Assembly (NCBI GenBank): GCA_021432635.1
Contig: MU270046.1
Location: forward strand, 471,913 to 535,912
Source of the DNA: Thozetella sp. PMI_491
Lineage: Eukaryota > Ascomycota > Sordariomycetes > Chaetosphaeriales > Chaetosphaeriaceae
DNA: 64,000 nucleotides
Direction: 5' to 3'
In this document: positions 45,859 through 57,088 of the stretch, piece by piece
Numbering within the stretch: position 1 is the stretch's first letter
Layout of the letters: every line of letters starts with the position of its first letter
The notes under the pieces: model-generated
What the model was told of the DNA's origin: nothing
Seen by the model: the letters and a program-made list of their open reading frames with translations, nothing else
Database searches by the model: none
Position numbers and translations under genes: made by a program

Positions 45859-47352
45859 GCAGTGGGCGAGCAGGCCAGCATGATTCAGGGGTGTTAGTAT
45901 GAAGCCAGAAGAGGCAGCACGAGTAGGGGTAGAATATGAAGAGAGAAGATAGGCACAATGAAAAGGAAAATTGCGGCGACGTTCTCGAAAGCCTGAGATA
46001 TAAAAAGCAGCCATGTCACGGACATAAGTGGACCAGCCCGACGTGTCCTATCTATCCCCGCTCATGGAGTGCAATGGAGATTGTGCCCGGACGCCTCTCC
46101 GACCTATACCCGGACCAAGACTCTTTAAGAAGCCAAGACCGCGCGAGTGATTGGCGACCTAGCACCCTACCGACATAAAAAGGCACCGGTCGTTAAACTT
46201 CCTATGTGATCTGTCGCTTAGGACTTGGCGCCCTGCCGCAGGGCCGTAAGATGACTTCATCGGGCCGTTCAGCCACCCGCAGGAGTCCACTTACGGGTCA
46301 CTACTAACAGCCAAGACAAGTAAGCGCGGCCGCTCAAGGAAATCCGGGGCTACAACGGCCGGCATTGCAAAGGAGGGCCACGGTAGACAGACTTTTATTT
46401 TTATTTTGATCTTGCTAAGTTCCGAGAAAGACGTATCGGAGGGTTAGGATCCAATGGCTAGAGACAAATCTATAGTGATGCCTCCGTAGATTTTGCCGGA
46501 TATTGATGCGCCATCAAGGCCTTTGTGGCTAGGCTTGGACTACATCTCAACGTACATCTGCAAACTACCTAGATACGCCACATACCTCGCATCTGCCGTG
46601 AACGAACGTGATTCAGAGACTTCCGTGCCGTGCAACCAGCAGGATGCAGCGCACCACTCTTCTGCGGCTCCCTAACTAGGCAATACTACGTCGCTAAAGG
46701 AAATAGACATATTGAACGGATTTACTTGTAAAAATGATCTCCAAAGCCGATAGAGAAGCTTGTCGCTGACGTCGACAAAGTCGCGTCCGAAACCTAGCAT
46801 AAATCCGAGCGGGGCCCCCACTGATATCGCCAAGGCGATGGCGACCGAAATCTTAAAGGTAAATCCGCCAGCATCCTCCTTACACAAAATTTGGGCGTCG
46901 CTATCTTGGCAGGGATATCTCCGGACAAAGACGCGATCCACGCCAAGATTACGGCCAGTGGAGAGACTCGAAGCTTGAAGAGGCAACCAGTACCCCCGCC
47001 ACGGACTTACGCAACGCCAAGGGCTGACTTCAACTATCTCGGTGGGCTTCCAAGGAGCCAAGACGACTGGGTAATGGTGAAGGTATGCCACGGGATTGCT
47101 TCGTAATTGGAACGATGAAGATAAGGAAAATGGAGAGGCAAAGTGATCTGCCTTACCAGATGGTGGTATTCAACATACGATAACATCTTGTGGATTGCAG
47201 AGCCAAGCCTGGGCGCTCTCAGTTGGTATAAGAAGACCACATGCCTCGCTCAAGATTGCAATCATCTGCATCTCAACGGGCCAGCTGGAAGATAGAGAAT
47301 ATCTCTAAACCGACATCCCAAGCCAGTACGAGCCAAAATATTCGTCTTCATC
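45859..47352. other. Gene-free stretch
   Basis: A minus-strand frame at 46672-47091 has one hydrophobic segment (ISVAIALAISVGAPLGFMLG) but otherwise no protein-like conservation or splice structure; not called. The end forms the GMC leader. Confidence 0.4.
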
Positions 47353-49600
47353 ATGCGTCTCGTCCTCAGCGGTGCTGCCTTTCTGGCAACACTGGCCAGT
47401 GGCCTCCCAGTCCAAAACTCTACGGAATACGAATATGTCATCATCGGAGCTGGGCCCGGCGGCGGCCCTTTGGCGTACGTAGCGCTGGAGCGAACCTCTG
47501 AATGTGAAATAACTGACTGCGGAAACAGTGCCAACTTGGCTCGGGCAGGCCATTCCGTCTTCTTGATTGAAGCCGGTGGCGACCACGGCAACGCCACTCT
47601 CGAACGAGCTCCTGCTTTGTACGTCTCTTCTTCGTAGTTAGACTGATCAAGACAGGCTAATGCTTCGAACCGCAGTGCGGACGGCAACTCAGAGAACGAG
47701 GAGGCTTCGTGGCGGTTCTGGGTCAGCCACTACCGGAACGAGACTCAGGCAAGACGCGACAACAAATTCACCTACCAGCTCGCCAATGGGTCGTACTACG
47801 TCGGCCTTGATCCGCCCGCAGATGCTGAGCCGTAAGTTACCCGGTATCATGCTGACACTTTGCAAGTTACTGACCACGGTGAAGACTTGGTATATACTAT
47901 CCCCGTGGCGCGACCGTCGGAGGGTCGTCGCAGGTCAACGCGATGAACCTAGCCATCCCTTCGGACGATGAGTGGAACCGCATCGCCGAGCTCACCGGTG
48001 ACGATTCCTGGAGGTCTGAGAACACCCGCCAGTACTTCGTCGAGCTTGAGAGGAACTTGTATTTGCCCGAGGGCACTCCCGGGCATGGCTTCGACGGGTT
48101 TGTTTCTGTAAGCACTTTAGAGAACTAGAGAATGAGGCAGGGAAGCAGTGAGGATTTTGCATGCTAACGACTCTACAGAGCACCCACAACAACATTACGT
48201 ACCCGCTTAATATGCCTGGTGTTAAGCGTGTGCTCGCTGAGACAACTCGTCGTCTTGAGGGCATCGAGATCGAGAGTGACGAGCAGCTCGCAGGTCTCCT
48301 ACAACGAGACATCAACTCGGTTAACCCGGACAGATATTCCACCCAAGGTGTTTTCCAAATGCCCCTGCATATCAATGAGTTCAAGGTACGCAACGGCGCT
48401 CGCGACTACGTCATGGACACAGTGAATGCTGTCAATGAGGATGGTAGCAAAAAGTACCCTTTGACTCTCAGCACCCACAGCCTGGCTACACGAGTCCTGT
48501 TCCGTGAGGGACTCAACGGCAAGAAGCCTCGTGCCAACGGCGTCGAGTACATGGTTGGTGAGGGTCTTTATGAGGGCGACCGGCGCTACAACCCGGAGGT
48601 GACAGGAGAAGTCCGTCGTGTGAGGGCAACTCGTGAGGTCATCGTTTCCGGTGGAGCCTTCAACACGCCACAGATACTGAAGCTCAGCGGCGTCGGCCCC
48701 CGGGAAGAGCTGGAGGCTCTAGGTATTCCCGTTGTGGCGGATCTGCCGGCCGTGGTGAGTATCCATATGGATGACAAGAACGAAACTGAGAGTACGAGAG
48801 CTGAGCTAATTACCATACAGGGCAAGTATATGACGGACAATTATGAAGGTGGCGTGACTGTCGAGGCCAACGTCCCGTTTGAGAACAACCCCTACGCTGA
48901 GTGCGCGTTCGACCTCACTTTGCCGCCGTCAGAAGACCCGTGCATGGAGCAGTGGCTACAGGGCTACGGGCCATACGGCGAGGGCGGTGCGCCCATCTGC
49001 TTCTTCTTCCGGTCCAGCCAGAGCGAGAGCGATGACGCCGACATTTTCGCCTTTGGCGCCGCAGGAGCCGATTTCCGCGGCTACTGGCCGGGATATAGCA
49101 CCGAGCAGGTCCCGCCGACGACCTTCTTCTGGTCACTGGTCAAGATGCAGCCAGGCAACGCCGCTGGCACGCTCACGCTGCGGTCCGCCGACCCGCGCGC
49201 GCTTCCGGCCATCGACTTCAACTGGTTCGAGCAGCGCGGCGAAGAGGACCTGCAGGCGCTCAGCGAGGCGGCGCAGTTTGCCCTCGAGGTCTTTAACGCC
49301 ACGGGCGAGCCTTACACGCCGTACAAGGTGGTGGAGCCCACGCCGGGTATCGACATGAAGCAAGCCATCTTGGATAACACCTTCAGCCACCACGTTACGT
49401 CGACGTGCCGCATAGGCCCAAAGGACGACCCGGAGCACTGCGTTGACTCCGAATTCCGCGTGAACGGCGTCAACGGCTTGCGTGTCGTCGACGCGTCCAT
49501 CTTCCCGCGACCCCCGAGCGCGTTCCCCGTCGGTCCGGTCTTCATGATCAGTCAGAAGGCTTTCCGTGTGATCGAGGCTGGAATCAAGGGCAGCTGTTAG
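47353..49600 (+). CDS. Secreted GMC oxidoreductase (FAD, glucose/aryl-alcohol oxidase superfamily)
   Basis: Exons 47353-47474, 47529-47618, 47676-47831, 47885-48107, 48179-48754 and 48821-49600; 648 residues. Oxidises an alcohol, passing electrons to O2 or a quinone, outside the cell. Signal peptide MRLVLSGAAFLATLASG; FAD loop VIIGAGPGGG (residues 29-38); LIEAGG; YYPRGATVGGSSQVNAMN; second GMC signature GGAFNTPQILKLSGVG. The first active-site His lies in FSHHVTSTCRIG (~579-580). In the C-terminal signature (DASIFPRPPSAFPVGP) the position of the second catalytic His/Asn appears to be Phe, so its acid-base chemistry may differ. Intron 5 (48755-48820) keeps length 66, so it can be misread as coding. 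Confidence 0.92.
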
Positions 49601-49995
49601 CGCGGAAACGGATAGACCAGGCTCTGGCATTCCAATACATAGACGATAGACAACTTCACTTCTTATTTTCTATATTAGCTCAACTTTTTGCAATAGACCG
49701 GGGAATAGATCGGGGAATTCTCATGCAAATAATTCCGAACTCTTTGGCTGAAGTGGTACTAAGGCAAGCCTAGAGTAGTGTGCCACTTTCCTCCTGTGGT
49801 TCGATTGCCCACGGACTTCGTATACAGAGACATTCCAGGGATAATAGGCGAGCTGATCATCAGAAAACAAATATTGAAGTGCGCGTCGTCCAAGGCAGCA
49901 ACTAGCCGTGGTCATATTCCTACCAAAAGGGATCTTACCGGATTAGGGAAAAGGCGCGAAGTCTCCACCTGCGGCACCAACCGCATCTGTGCGTC
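49601..49995. other. Intergenic
   Basis: 3' region of the GMC gene; no gene or structure noticed. Confidence 0.35.
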
Positions 49996-50055
49996 GAGCT
50001 ATTCGCATTCGGAAGCTCAGGGCGCCTCAGCTATTCGCATTCGCAAGCTCAGGGC
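49996..50055 (+). repeat. Imperfect 28-bp direct repeat, period 32
   Basis: AGCTATTCGCATTCG followed by [G/C]AAGCTCAGGGCG occurs at 49996-50023 and 50028-50055 with a single mismatch. It lies about 320 bp ahead of the FAD monooxygenase ATG and could be a duplicated regulator site. Confidence 0.8.
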
Positions 50056-50270
50056 GGCCCAGCGACGCCAATCGCTAGGCCTCTCGTGGTGCAGACCAGG
50101 AAATGCTATTTCCTTACCCATGACGAGGCGTTACGGTGAGTCATTAACTCTTTCCCTATACGATCGGGGACCTGAAACCGCCCGGGCGCCGTGCCGTGCC
50201 ATCGGGGAATTATTGCCTCCGTGTGAGTTCCGGCTCTCGACGATGCTTATACTCTTCTCGAAGAATCAGG

Positions 50271-50278
50271 TATAAATA
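50271..50278 (+). promoter_or_regulatory. TATA box of the FAD monooxygenase gene
   Basis: TATAAATA, 100 bp ahead of the ATG at 50371. Confidence 0.55.
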
Positions 50279-50370
50279 TAGTCGCCCAGTCACCCCCAGC
50301 ATATCCTTGACCGCATTCTCACAGTATTCTTAATCTTATCACACAAAAGCTATATCCAGAACAAAGCAGC

Positions 50371-51579
50371 ATGGTCCCAAGCATTGCAATTGTTGGCGGT
50401 GGCCCTTGCGGCTTGACACTGGCACGCCTACTAGAGCGCCAGGGTGTCGACTATGCAGTCTACGAGCGCGACGAGTCCGAGCCTTCTTACCGAACGGGTG
50501 GCTCTCTTGACCTGAAGCCTAGCTCTGGACAGCGAGTGGTCAAAGAAGCCGGCTTGTTTGAAGAGTTCAAGAAGTACGCAAGATGGGACGACACTATGTT
50601 CGTGCTCGCCGACCAGCAGGGAGAGAAATACCTTGAGATGGGTGAAGAAAGGGATGCCCCAGAGATCGATCGTGTGTCACTTCGGAAGATTCTCTTGGAT
50701 TCGATTCCGAAGGAGAAGGTCCAATGGGGCCATGAGCTGAAGAGTGCTACATTGGACGAGGCTGGAAGGCCGATTCTTCATTTCACAAATGGCTCTACGC
50801 TGTCAGGTTTCAAGCTCGTTGTCGGAGCGGATGGCGCCTGGAGCAAAGTGCGATCATTAGTATGTGCTCTACTTCGTCATTATGGTTGACCCTATCTCAC
50901 GGCTTTGTAGGTAACACCGGCTGTGCCTAAGTACTCCGGAAGGTACTACCTCGAATCCTGGATCGACCCCGAGAGCCCCTTCTACGAAAAGCTGGTTAGC
51001 AGGGTACCACGTGGTACTTATACGGCTCTTGGGTCTACGAAGCAGATCTTAGTGATGAGACAGGGCGACGGCTCCTATAGAGTCTACTCTGGATTTGCAG
51101 CGGCCGAAACGTTCCTCAGCGACCGGGGCCTAGACCTCTCGAACACCGAGGAAGTACGCCGTATGCTTCTTGAGGAGTTCTTCCCCGACTGGGCGGATAC
51201 TCTCAAAGATTTCATTCGATATTCCTCGGACTTTCGCAGCTGGCGCCTATCCTACCTGCCGCCGGAGGCGCTGAACTGGAAATCCGTGCCTGGGGTGGCC
51301 TTGGTGGGAGATGCAGCGCATCTCGGCACGCCACTCGCAGGCGAAGGAGTCAACTGCGCTCTCGTGGATGCGGGGGCATTGGCGTCTACGATCGCTGAAC
51401 AAGGCATTGAGCAGCTGGACCGCGCGGTAGCGGACTACGAGAAGGAGATGTTTCCCCGGGGGATTGATCTCATTAAGAAGAGTGTTGGGAACGCACGATG
51501 GTGGTTCCATGAGGACGGCCCAAGTGCACTGCTTAATGCTTATAAGGAGGGTAAGATGGATAGCTGGATTGAAGAATAA
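50371..51579 (+). CDS. FAD-dependent monooxygenase (TetX / salicylate hydroxylase-like)
   Basis: Exons 50371-50859 and 50911-51579 give 385 residues. Hydroxylates an aromatic or related small molecule using NAD(P)H and O2 in the cytosol. FAD-binding GGGPCGLTLARLLERQG opens the protein, the DG motif is VVGADGAWSKVR, and the GD motif is VALVGDAAHLGTPLAGEGVN, all in normal order and spacing. The segment TGGSLDLKP after strand 2 is as in the TetX-like group. No membrane anchor or signal peptide. The TATA box and the direct repeats upstream suggest inducible expression. Convergent with the NmrA-like gene. Confidence 0.94.
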
Positions 51580-51892
51580 GGGTAAAGGCTTTTGGCGTTA
51601 TGGTAGATGTTGGCGACAAGGTGGGTGCAATCTGGGACTCTCCTCTCTTGTTTACAGAGATAGTTAGTGAATAGGGACTAGACTGTCTGAATCTTGTACT
51701 ATCCATGCCACTTTTCATATGCACCCATGATATCTTGTGTAGCCACAATTGTAGTCGTAGAAAAGAGCTGCCAGGCTTGCTCTGCCAGGCATGGAACAGG
51801 AAGCAGGAGGTGCAAGTTAGAAAATAAATATCTCGCTCGTACAGATTGGCAGTGGTTGAGAGGCTTCTGTGCGAAAAGAAATACTATAGGGT
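51580..51892. other. Convergent 3' intergenic
   Basis: Between two convergent stops; likely carries both polyadenylation regions. Nothing else seen. Confidence 0.35.
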
Positions 51893-52813
51893 CTATTTAG
51901 AGCTCACTGGCGATGGCATGTGAGCATCGAGCAAAAGTTCCACAGCATCCGCCGCACCAACTACGACGGGGTCTGTCAGCTTCCAAATTCCCTGCAGAGT
52001 CGCTGCCTGTAGGAAGTAGTGCGAATAGTAGAAGTACTGGCGGGGATCGGTAGTAGCCCTAGCCTGCTTGAGACTCTCTTGGAGCTCTGTAACACCTCCC
52101 AGAGATTTCAGTTTGACCTTCTCGCCCTTGACCTTCTCATAGGCCTGTGCGAGATCCTTGGCGCTCGCCTCGCCGGAGTGGATACTGAAGTAGCCACCAT
52201 TGCCCGCTAGCACCGACTGGTTCGTCGTCAGGAGATCGATGGTGAAGCGAGCAATATCTCTGAGGTAAGTGAAGCTCCATTTCTCATCCCCGGTTCCCCA
52301 GTGCGCGAGCGTCTTCCCGTCCTCCGAGTCCTTGAGGTGGGCGATGCCGAAGTGCTCGTTAGTGGCTAGCTCGCCCAGCAGGCCGGTGAAGGTGTACACG
52401 GGCTTGATTGACGATGTCAGCTGGACGTAGCGGTGGAAGGCGATGTAGGTGTCGTAGTGCTCCCAGTCCTCGAAGCGAATCTTGGTCCAGTCGTAGTTCC
52501 AGGAGTGCGCGTGGTAGACCTTGATACCGGCCTCCTCGACGGCACGGACCAGGCTGAGCTGCGCCTCGAGAACGGCGGTGGGGTGTCCAGCGTAGCAGCA
52601 GATGACGGCGTCTACGCCTGTCACCGCTTTCTTCAGAGTAGCGCGATCGTCGTAGTGCTCGCACTCAACAAACGATTCGAGCTGCTTCAGCAGAGAGTCA
52701 GGGACTTTCGAGGGCGAACGACCAAAACCACGAATCTGGTGTCCATTCTCGATACCGTACTCGGCCAAGTACTTCCCCAAGTTTCCACTCAAGCCTGCGA
52801 CGAGAATCAACAT
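51893..52813 (-). CDS. NmrA-like / isoflavone reductase-type NAD(P)-binding protein
   Basis: Intronless, 306 residues from the ATG at 52813; an in-frame upstream ATG at 52879 adds 22 Arg/Pro-rich residues and is less likely. The Rossmann loop is LILVAGLSGNLGKYLA, a G-x-x-G-x-x-G form, with GFGRSPSK after strand 2, suited to NADP(H). Later segments (VDAVICCYAGHP, YHAHSWNYDW, FTGLLGELATNEHFG, SFTYLRDIARFTIDLL) follow atypical SDRs of the PCBER/NmrA group, which act as reductases or redox-sensing regulators. The catalytic Lys of plant reductases is not evident at the expected place, so a regulatory or altered role is possible. Confidence 0.88.
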   Translation of the reverse strand: MLILVAGLSGNLGKYLAEYGIENGHQIRGFGRSPSKVPDSLLKQLESFVECEHYDDRATLKKAVTGVDAVICCYAGHPTAVLEAQLSLVRAVEEAGIKVYHAHSWNYDWTKIRFEDWEHYDTYIAFHRYVQLTSSIKPVYTFTGLLGELATNEHFGIAHLKDSEDGKTLAHWGTGDEKWSFTYLRDIARFTIDLLTTNQSVLAGNGGYFSIHSGEASAKDLAQAYEKVKGEKVKLKSLGGVTELQESLKQARATTDPRQYFYYSHYFLQAATLQGIWKLTDPVVVGAADAVELLLDAHMPSPVSSK

Positions 52814-54465
52814 GGTGGCCTGTATTTGTAATGGTTTATTTGGTAGTTTCCTAGGTCGTGTGGTCGGATTAGCCGGCAAGACTGGAGGCGTATTTTATTG
52901 CCCAAGACTCACCACGTTCTCACGACCGGCTTGTTGTATATAATGTGCTCGGATATTGAGTTCTGGACTTTGCGTTGAGCTATGAGGATAGGATTGTGGT
53001 CTCCGTGGTGGCATTGCCCCCTTTTATGTCTTTGGCTGTAGGCTAACAATGGCCTTACACAATCGTATCCAGTTGATGATTCGGCCGAACGCCGAACGCG
53101 TCACTGGGTTAGAAACTGTGTACCCCATACAACGGTGTCTATAGCTGTCACCGACCATGATTCGGCCGGCTGAGATCCAGGCTACTAGCCAACTAGGCCC
53201 AAGGTGAGACTCGAGGTTAGAAGCCACTTACGAATACCAATGAACCATTTGTAAGCGGCTCTCTGTTCCATGAGTGTTACTTACAAACAGCTTACAAAAC
53301 GAAGGCGCAAGCTGAGGAAAGTCTCCGGGATGTGGTCCTTTCTATCCCGTTAGAGGGGATGGATGGAAGCGTGTCGTGAAATCGCCAGCGCCTCTTGGTC
53401 GTTCGTGGAGGGTCTACATGACTTTTAATTGGCTAGCTCCGGCGCTCCGATGCTTCATTGGCTAGTCTGTCGGCAAGAGTGGAGCAGGTGAGCGAGTCGG
53501 TATGCTCGGGCCTTTGACTAAGAGTCGTTCTATACCGGCCTGTCTTGCGTATTCTCGTCATCGACCGGCATCTATATCGGGTGCTGATTTATCACACTAC
53601 CATCTCGTCCCTCAATGTTTCCTCATTTGCCCTACTACCTACCCCGTTTGTAATAAAGGAGGACAAAGACTGCCTCCGGGGAATTGGCCATTCGCTTTTA
53701 GAGGTAATCGAGCTTATATTACTATAGCAACTCATGAACCCGGGTATTTTTCCTGAACCATTTCATTACCATTATACAGTCTTTTGGATCCAACCATGAT
53801 GAATCAACGAATGACCGGGCCCGAGCGCCTTGTGCGTGTTTCCTTATGCGCCTCCCGCGAGGTAACGCCCCCATCTATCCTAGCTATCTCGTGTCGTCGT
53901 AGAAGTTGAGTACATGTCTCGCATCTATTATCTTGCGGTCATTAAACATCATTCGCCTCTGCACAGATGCCGTTAGAATGAGTAAGCAGATGACCGCCAT
54001 GGGAAGATGCCTCGCTGCTATATCTCAGCTAGCCGTGGTGGAAATTTCCTCCCCGTGTATTCGTCACGCCAATACGGTTAGATTTATACCCGGCTAGAGG
54101 GATAGTGACACTGCCTTGTGTTCTCTCTTTGGCTTCGTCCATCAAGCAAAGGGGTCCTGAAGCAACACTGCGCTTATCGTATACTGGCGTCGGACGGGGA
54201 CCTTGCTATTCGATCCCGATTAGTCTGACTGACCACCCGCGCGAGTGGTGGTGAGATCCATCTTCATGCTCGATCGTCTTGTTGAGCAAGCTCGAAGCCC
54301 GCGGACCAGGACGCCCAAGCCAAAGGGCGGGCTGCAATATAGCATCCACAGCCAATCTCAAGCATTTATTACAGGAGCATAGTCCTGTGGGATCCTCGGT
54401 TCGTCTTCGCGCTGCGCACTCGAGGTAACTGAGGCATGGTGACATGCACGAATCGATCATTGTCA
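52814..54465. other. Gene-free stretch
   Basis: Promoter side of the NmrA-like gene and 3' side of the Pth11-like gene. Frames at 53502-54097 lack motifs. A tandem-like SPSSRG coding repeat begins only inside the next gene. Confidence 0.4.
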
Positions 54466-55990
54466 TCAAGGCAGGTCCGACGATTGGCCACCACGCGAAG
54501 ATGGGTTGCCGCTGACGGTGGGATCGTATGTCCGAGCATCACGTGAAGAGGTATTGCCACTGGTCGTGGTCTCGTACGTCTTGGCACCGCGTGAAGATGG
54601 ACTGGCAAGGGATGGGGTGTATGCCTGGATAGCAGCGTGGTAGCTGGCCTCCGAGGGATCAATCTCAGAGGTTTGCGTAGCGACGGTGTTGGCGCTCACG
54701 CCGGTGCGGTTGTTTCTGCGGATGAACGTCCGCACGCCCGAAAAGGTGGGAGACGGTATCTGCGGGAGCCGCAGGATCTGGGTGCTCTGCGTCGAGGCCG
54801 GTTTCTCCTCGGGCTGCGCTCGCGCCAACACCTGAAAGCGCGTGAAGACGCGGCGGAAGAAATTCTCGGCAGGGCTGCGCGGCGTGGCGACGTCTGCGGC
54901 GGTGCTGGGCTTCACGAACAGGGTGCGGAAGGCGGTGATGGAGGCCATCATGACGGCGACGGCGCCCTCAGCGTGCTGCCAAAAGAACTCCCAAGTGTCG
55001 TCCTCGAGCCCCTTGTAGTGGAAGCCGGCGAGACGGATGACGGCACAGATGGCCATGAAGATGGAGAGGCACAGGAAGACGGCCATGCCGAACTTGGTCG
55101 ACCGGCTGAGCATCGAGCCTCGGAGGACGATGATGGGAAGGCTGACCACTGGAGTCGGGCGGATGTTAGTATCCAGGAGCCCCGAGTTGGCGGGGAGACG
55201 GATCGATGACAACGTACCCATAATATCCGAGAGGATGTCCAGGACCGTCACCAGGGTAGTGAGACCGAACGTCTTCGATGGGTCCACAGTAGACGCGAAG
55301 CATTTCACTGCATGGATGTTAGTCTAGGCGTTAGCTCAGCGACGATGGAGACAACCGACCTGACTCAAAGCCGAAATATGGACAGATGATGAAGGGATCG
55401 GCGACGCAGAAGGCCCAAGACAGCAGGGTGAAGACGACGACGAACCAGTAGTACCAGTTCATGACGCGCGAGATGTGCCAGACGATGGGCCGCATGAAGG
55501 CGAGAAAGCAGCCCTTGACGGCGAAGGTGGTGGTCCATATGAGGGCCAGGAACGGATAGACGCGCTTCTGGAACTCGAGGAGGCCTTGGAAGTTGACCAG
55601 CAGCATCGGCAGCAGCTGCGGCACCAGCAGCGCCGCCGTGTGCAAATATAGGAAGTAGCAGATGTTGTACATGATGCCGGTCGCCGTGATGAGGGAGGCG
55701 GCGGCTAGGATCAGGAAGCCGTCATCTAGGCGCAGGCGTTTCTGGTAGGTAAGCCGGATGGCGATCCGCGCGATGAAGCAGCAGATCGCCAAGCCGGTCA
55801 AAACGCCGAGGGCTACCTGCGTGAGCCGTTAGCCCCGCGCTCCCCGAAAAAAAATTCCCCAAGCGACCGGGGGTGGTTCAAGAAGAGGATAAGGAGTCGG
55901 AGGCTACTGTACCTGAAAAGTACGCATATGAATCTGCCCCGAAGACTCGATGAGCCTCTGGGCCTCGGCGGGGTCGATACCGGCACTCAT
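54466..55990 (-). CDS. Pth11-like seven-helix membrane protein (rhodopsin-like fungal domain)
   Basis: Exons 55913-55990, 55360-55813, 55218-55307 and 54466-55148 give 434 residues. Seven hydrophobic helices are followed by a long Ser/Thr-rich cytosolic tail, the layout of fungal Pth11-like GPCR candidates; no CFEM domain is seen. Family marks are ARIAIRLTYQKRLRLDDGF after helix 1, WTTTFAVKGCFLAFMRPI, and STVDPSKTFGLTTLVTVLDILSD. The tail (from ~residue 385) carries three related units of about 15 residues (SPSSRGAKTYETTTSGN, SRDARTYDPTVSGN, SSRGGQSSD). The exon 1/2 border is the least certain: using the first AG would put a stop in frame, so I take the second AG, at GGTAG. A sensing role is family knowledge, not shown here. 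Confidence 0.85.
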
Positions 55991-57088
55991 GATGGCCGTG
56001 CGCTTGGCCGACCGGCCGGGACAACAACGTCGTGGCAGCCCATTGCAAGAGGATAGTCCGGGAAAGGCAGGTCTGGGGACCACGAGGTCAGCTAAATAAC
56101 CATGAGCGTGTCCGGTTTTCTGGGGCCCAGCGAGGGGGATGTTGAGCTGCAGGCTGGTACTGGGGGGGTTGTCTTAGGGCTTATGGGGGCGACAGGGTGG
56201 TGTCATGACCTGGGATTGGTGGAATTGGCCGCTCACCCGGCGTCGTGCGCTCGCCCCTGGCTCCCTATAGGCCCAGGCCCCGGTGCCCAGCCCTGCAAGC
56301 CCTTGTGATCTCGGCAGATGGGCCGGAATGGCTGCAAGGCAGAGATGCCACTGGCAGGTGTTGCCGCTGCGAGGTGGGCTCGCTCGCCGTGGCACCGGAT
56401 TAAGGGCTGAGGCCATCCGACTCGAAAAAAGATCAAAAGAGACCGATGCTGGCGCGCCAATGCGCCTACCAAGTGCGACCCCTCGAATCAGGGGTTGGCC
56501 AACGTGCCACTGCAGCTTATTTGCAGCATGGGGCCGACATATAGCCAATAAGGCGCAAGAGGCGTAATGAAATATTCAGCAATCAAAGGCCCTGTCTCAC
56601 TGGGCGAGAACCCGGGTGAGCCACCCCTGCAGGCGAGCTAGGCAAGGAGCACACGAGAAGGGTAGCGCACCCGCCGAACTTGGCCTCACCGCCTCACCGC
56701 CTTCCTCCCTAGCCTTAGCCTTATCCTTATCCGTCCCCATTGGGGCTATTCCCGCCGCGCCTAGGGCGCTCCCGCCTCCTGAGAGCAGCATTCTGCCGGC
56801 AGAATCCGCTGCTGGTGGCACGTCGTACCTGCCCCCCCCACCCCAAAAAGGCGGTCGACAGTGGACTTAATTTTCGTCGGGTGCGCACTCCGCACTGCCG
56901 TACGATGGTGTGCACTTGCCGTACCTCACTAACCCCCACCGTGGCACCACCCTCAATCGCCGTTGCGAATAACAATGCGGCCCCAAGTCTAAACGGCGTC
57001 ACGCCACCGACATCACAACCTCTCCTGTCAGGGACAAGCGGCGCATCGCCAACGCCACGACGGAGCGGGATACAAATAGGTCGTGGTC
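55991..57088. other. Gene-free GC-rich stretch between divergent genes
   Basis: Promoters of the Pth11-like gene and the P450. A short hexamer-like array (CCTTAGCCTTATCCTTATCC) lies at about 56713-56732. Overlapping Pro/Arg-rich frames on both strands are judged non-coding. Confidence 0.45.

Noticed and set aside
46672-47091. Minus-strand frame with one hydrophobic segment
   Set aside because: Composition otherwise random, no splice partners, no family resemblance.
56713-56732. Telomere-like hexamers (CCTTAGCCTTATCC)
   Set aside because: Not the fungal telomere repeat CCCTAA/TTAGGG and only about 20 bases long.
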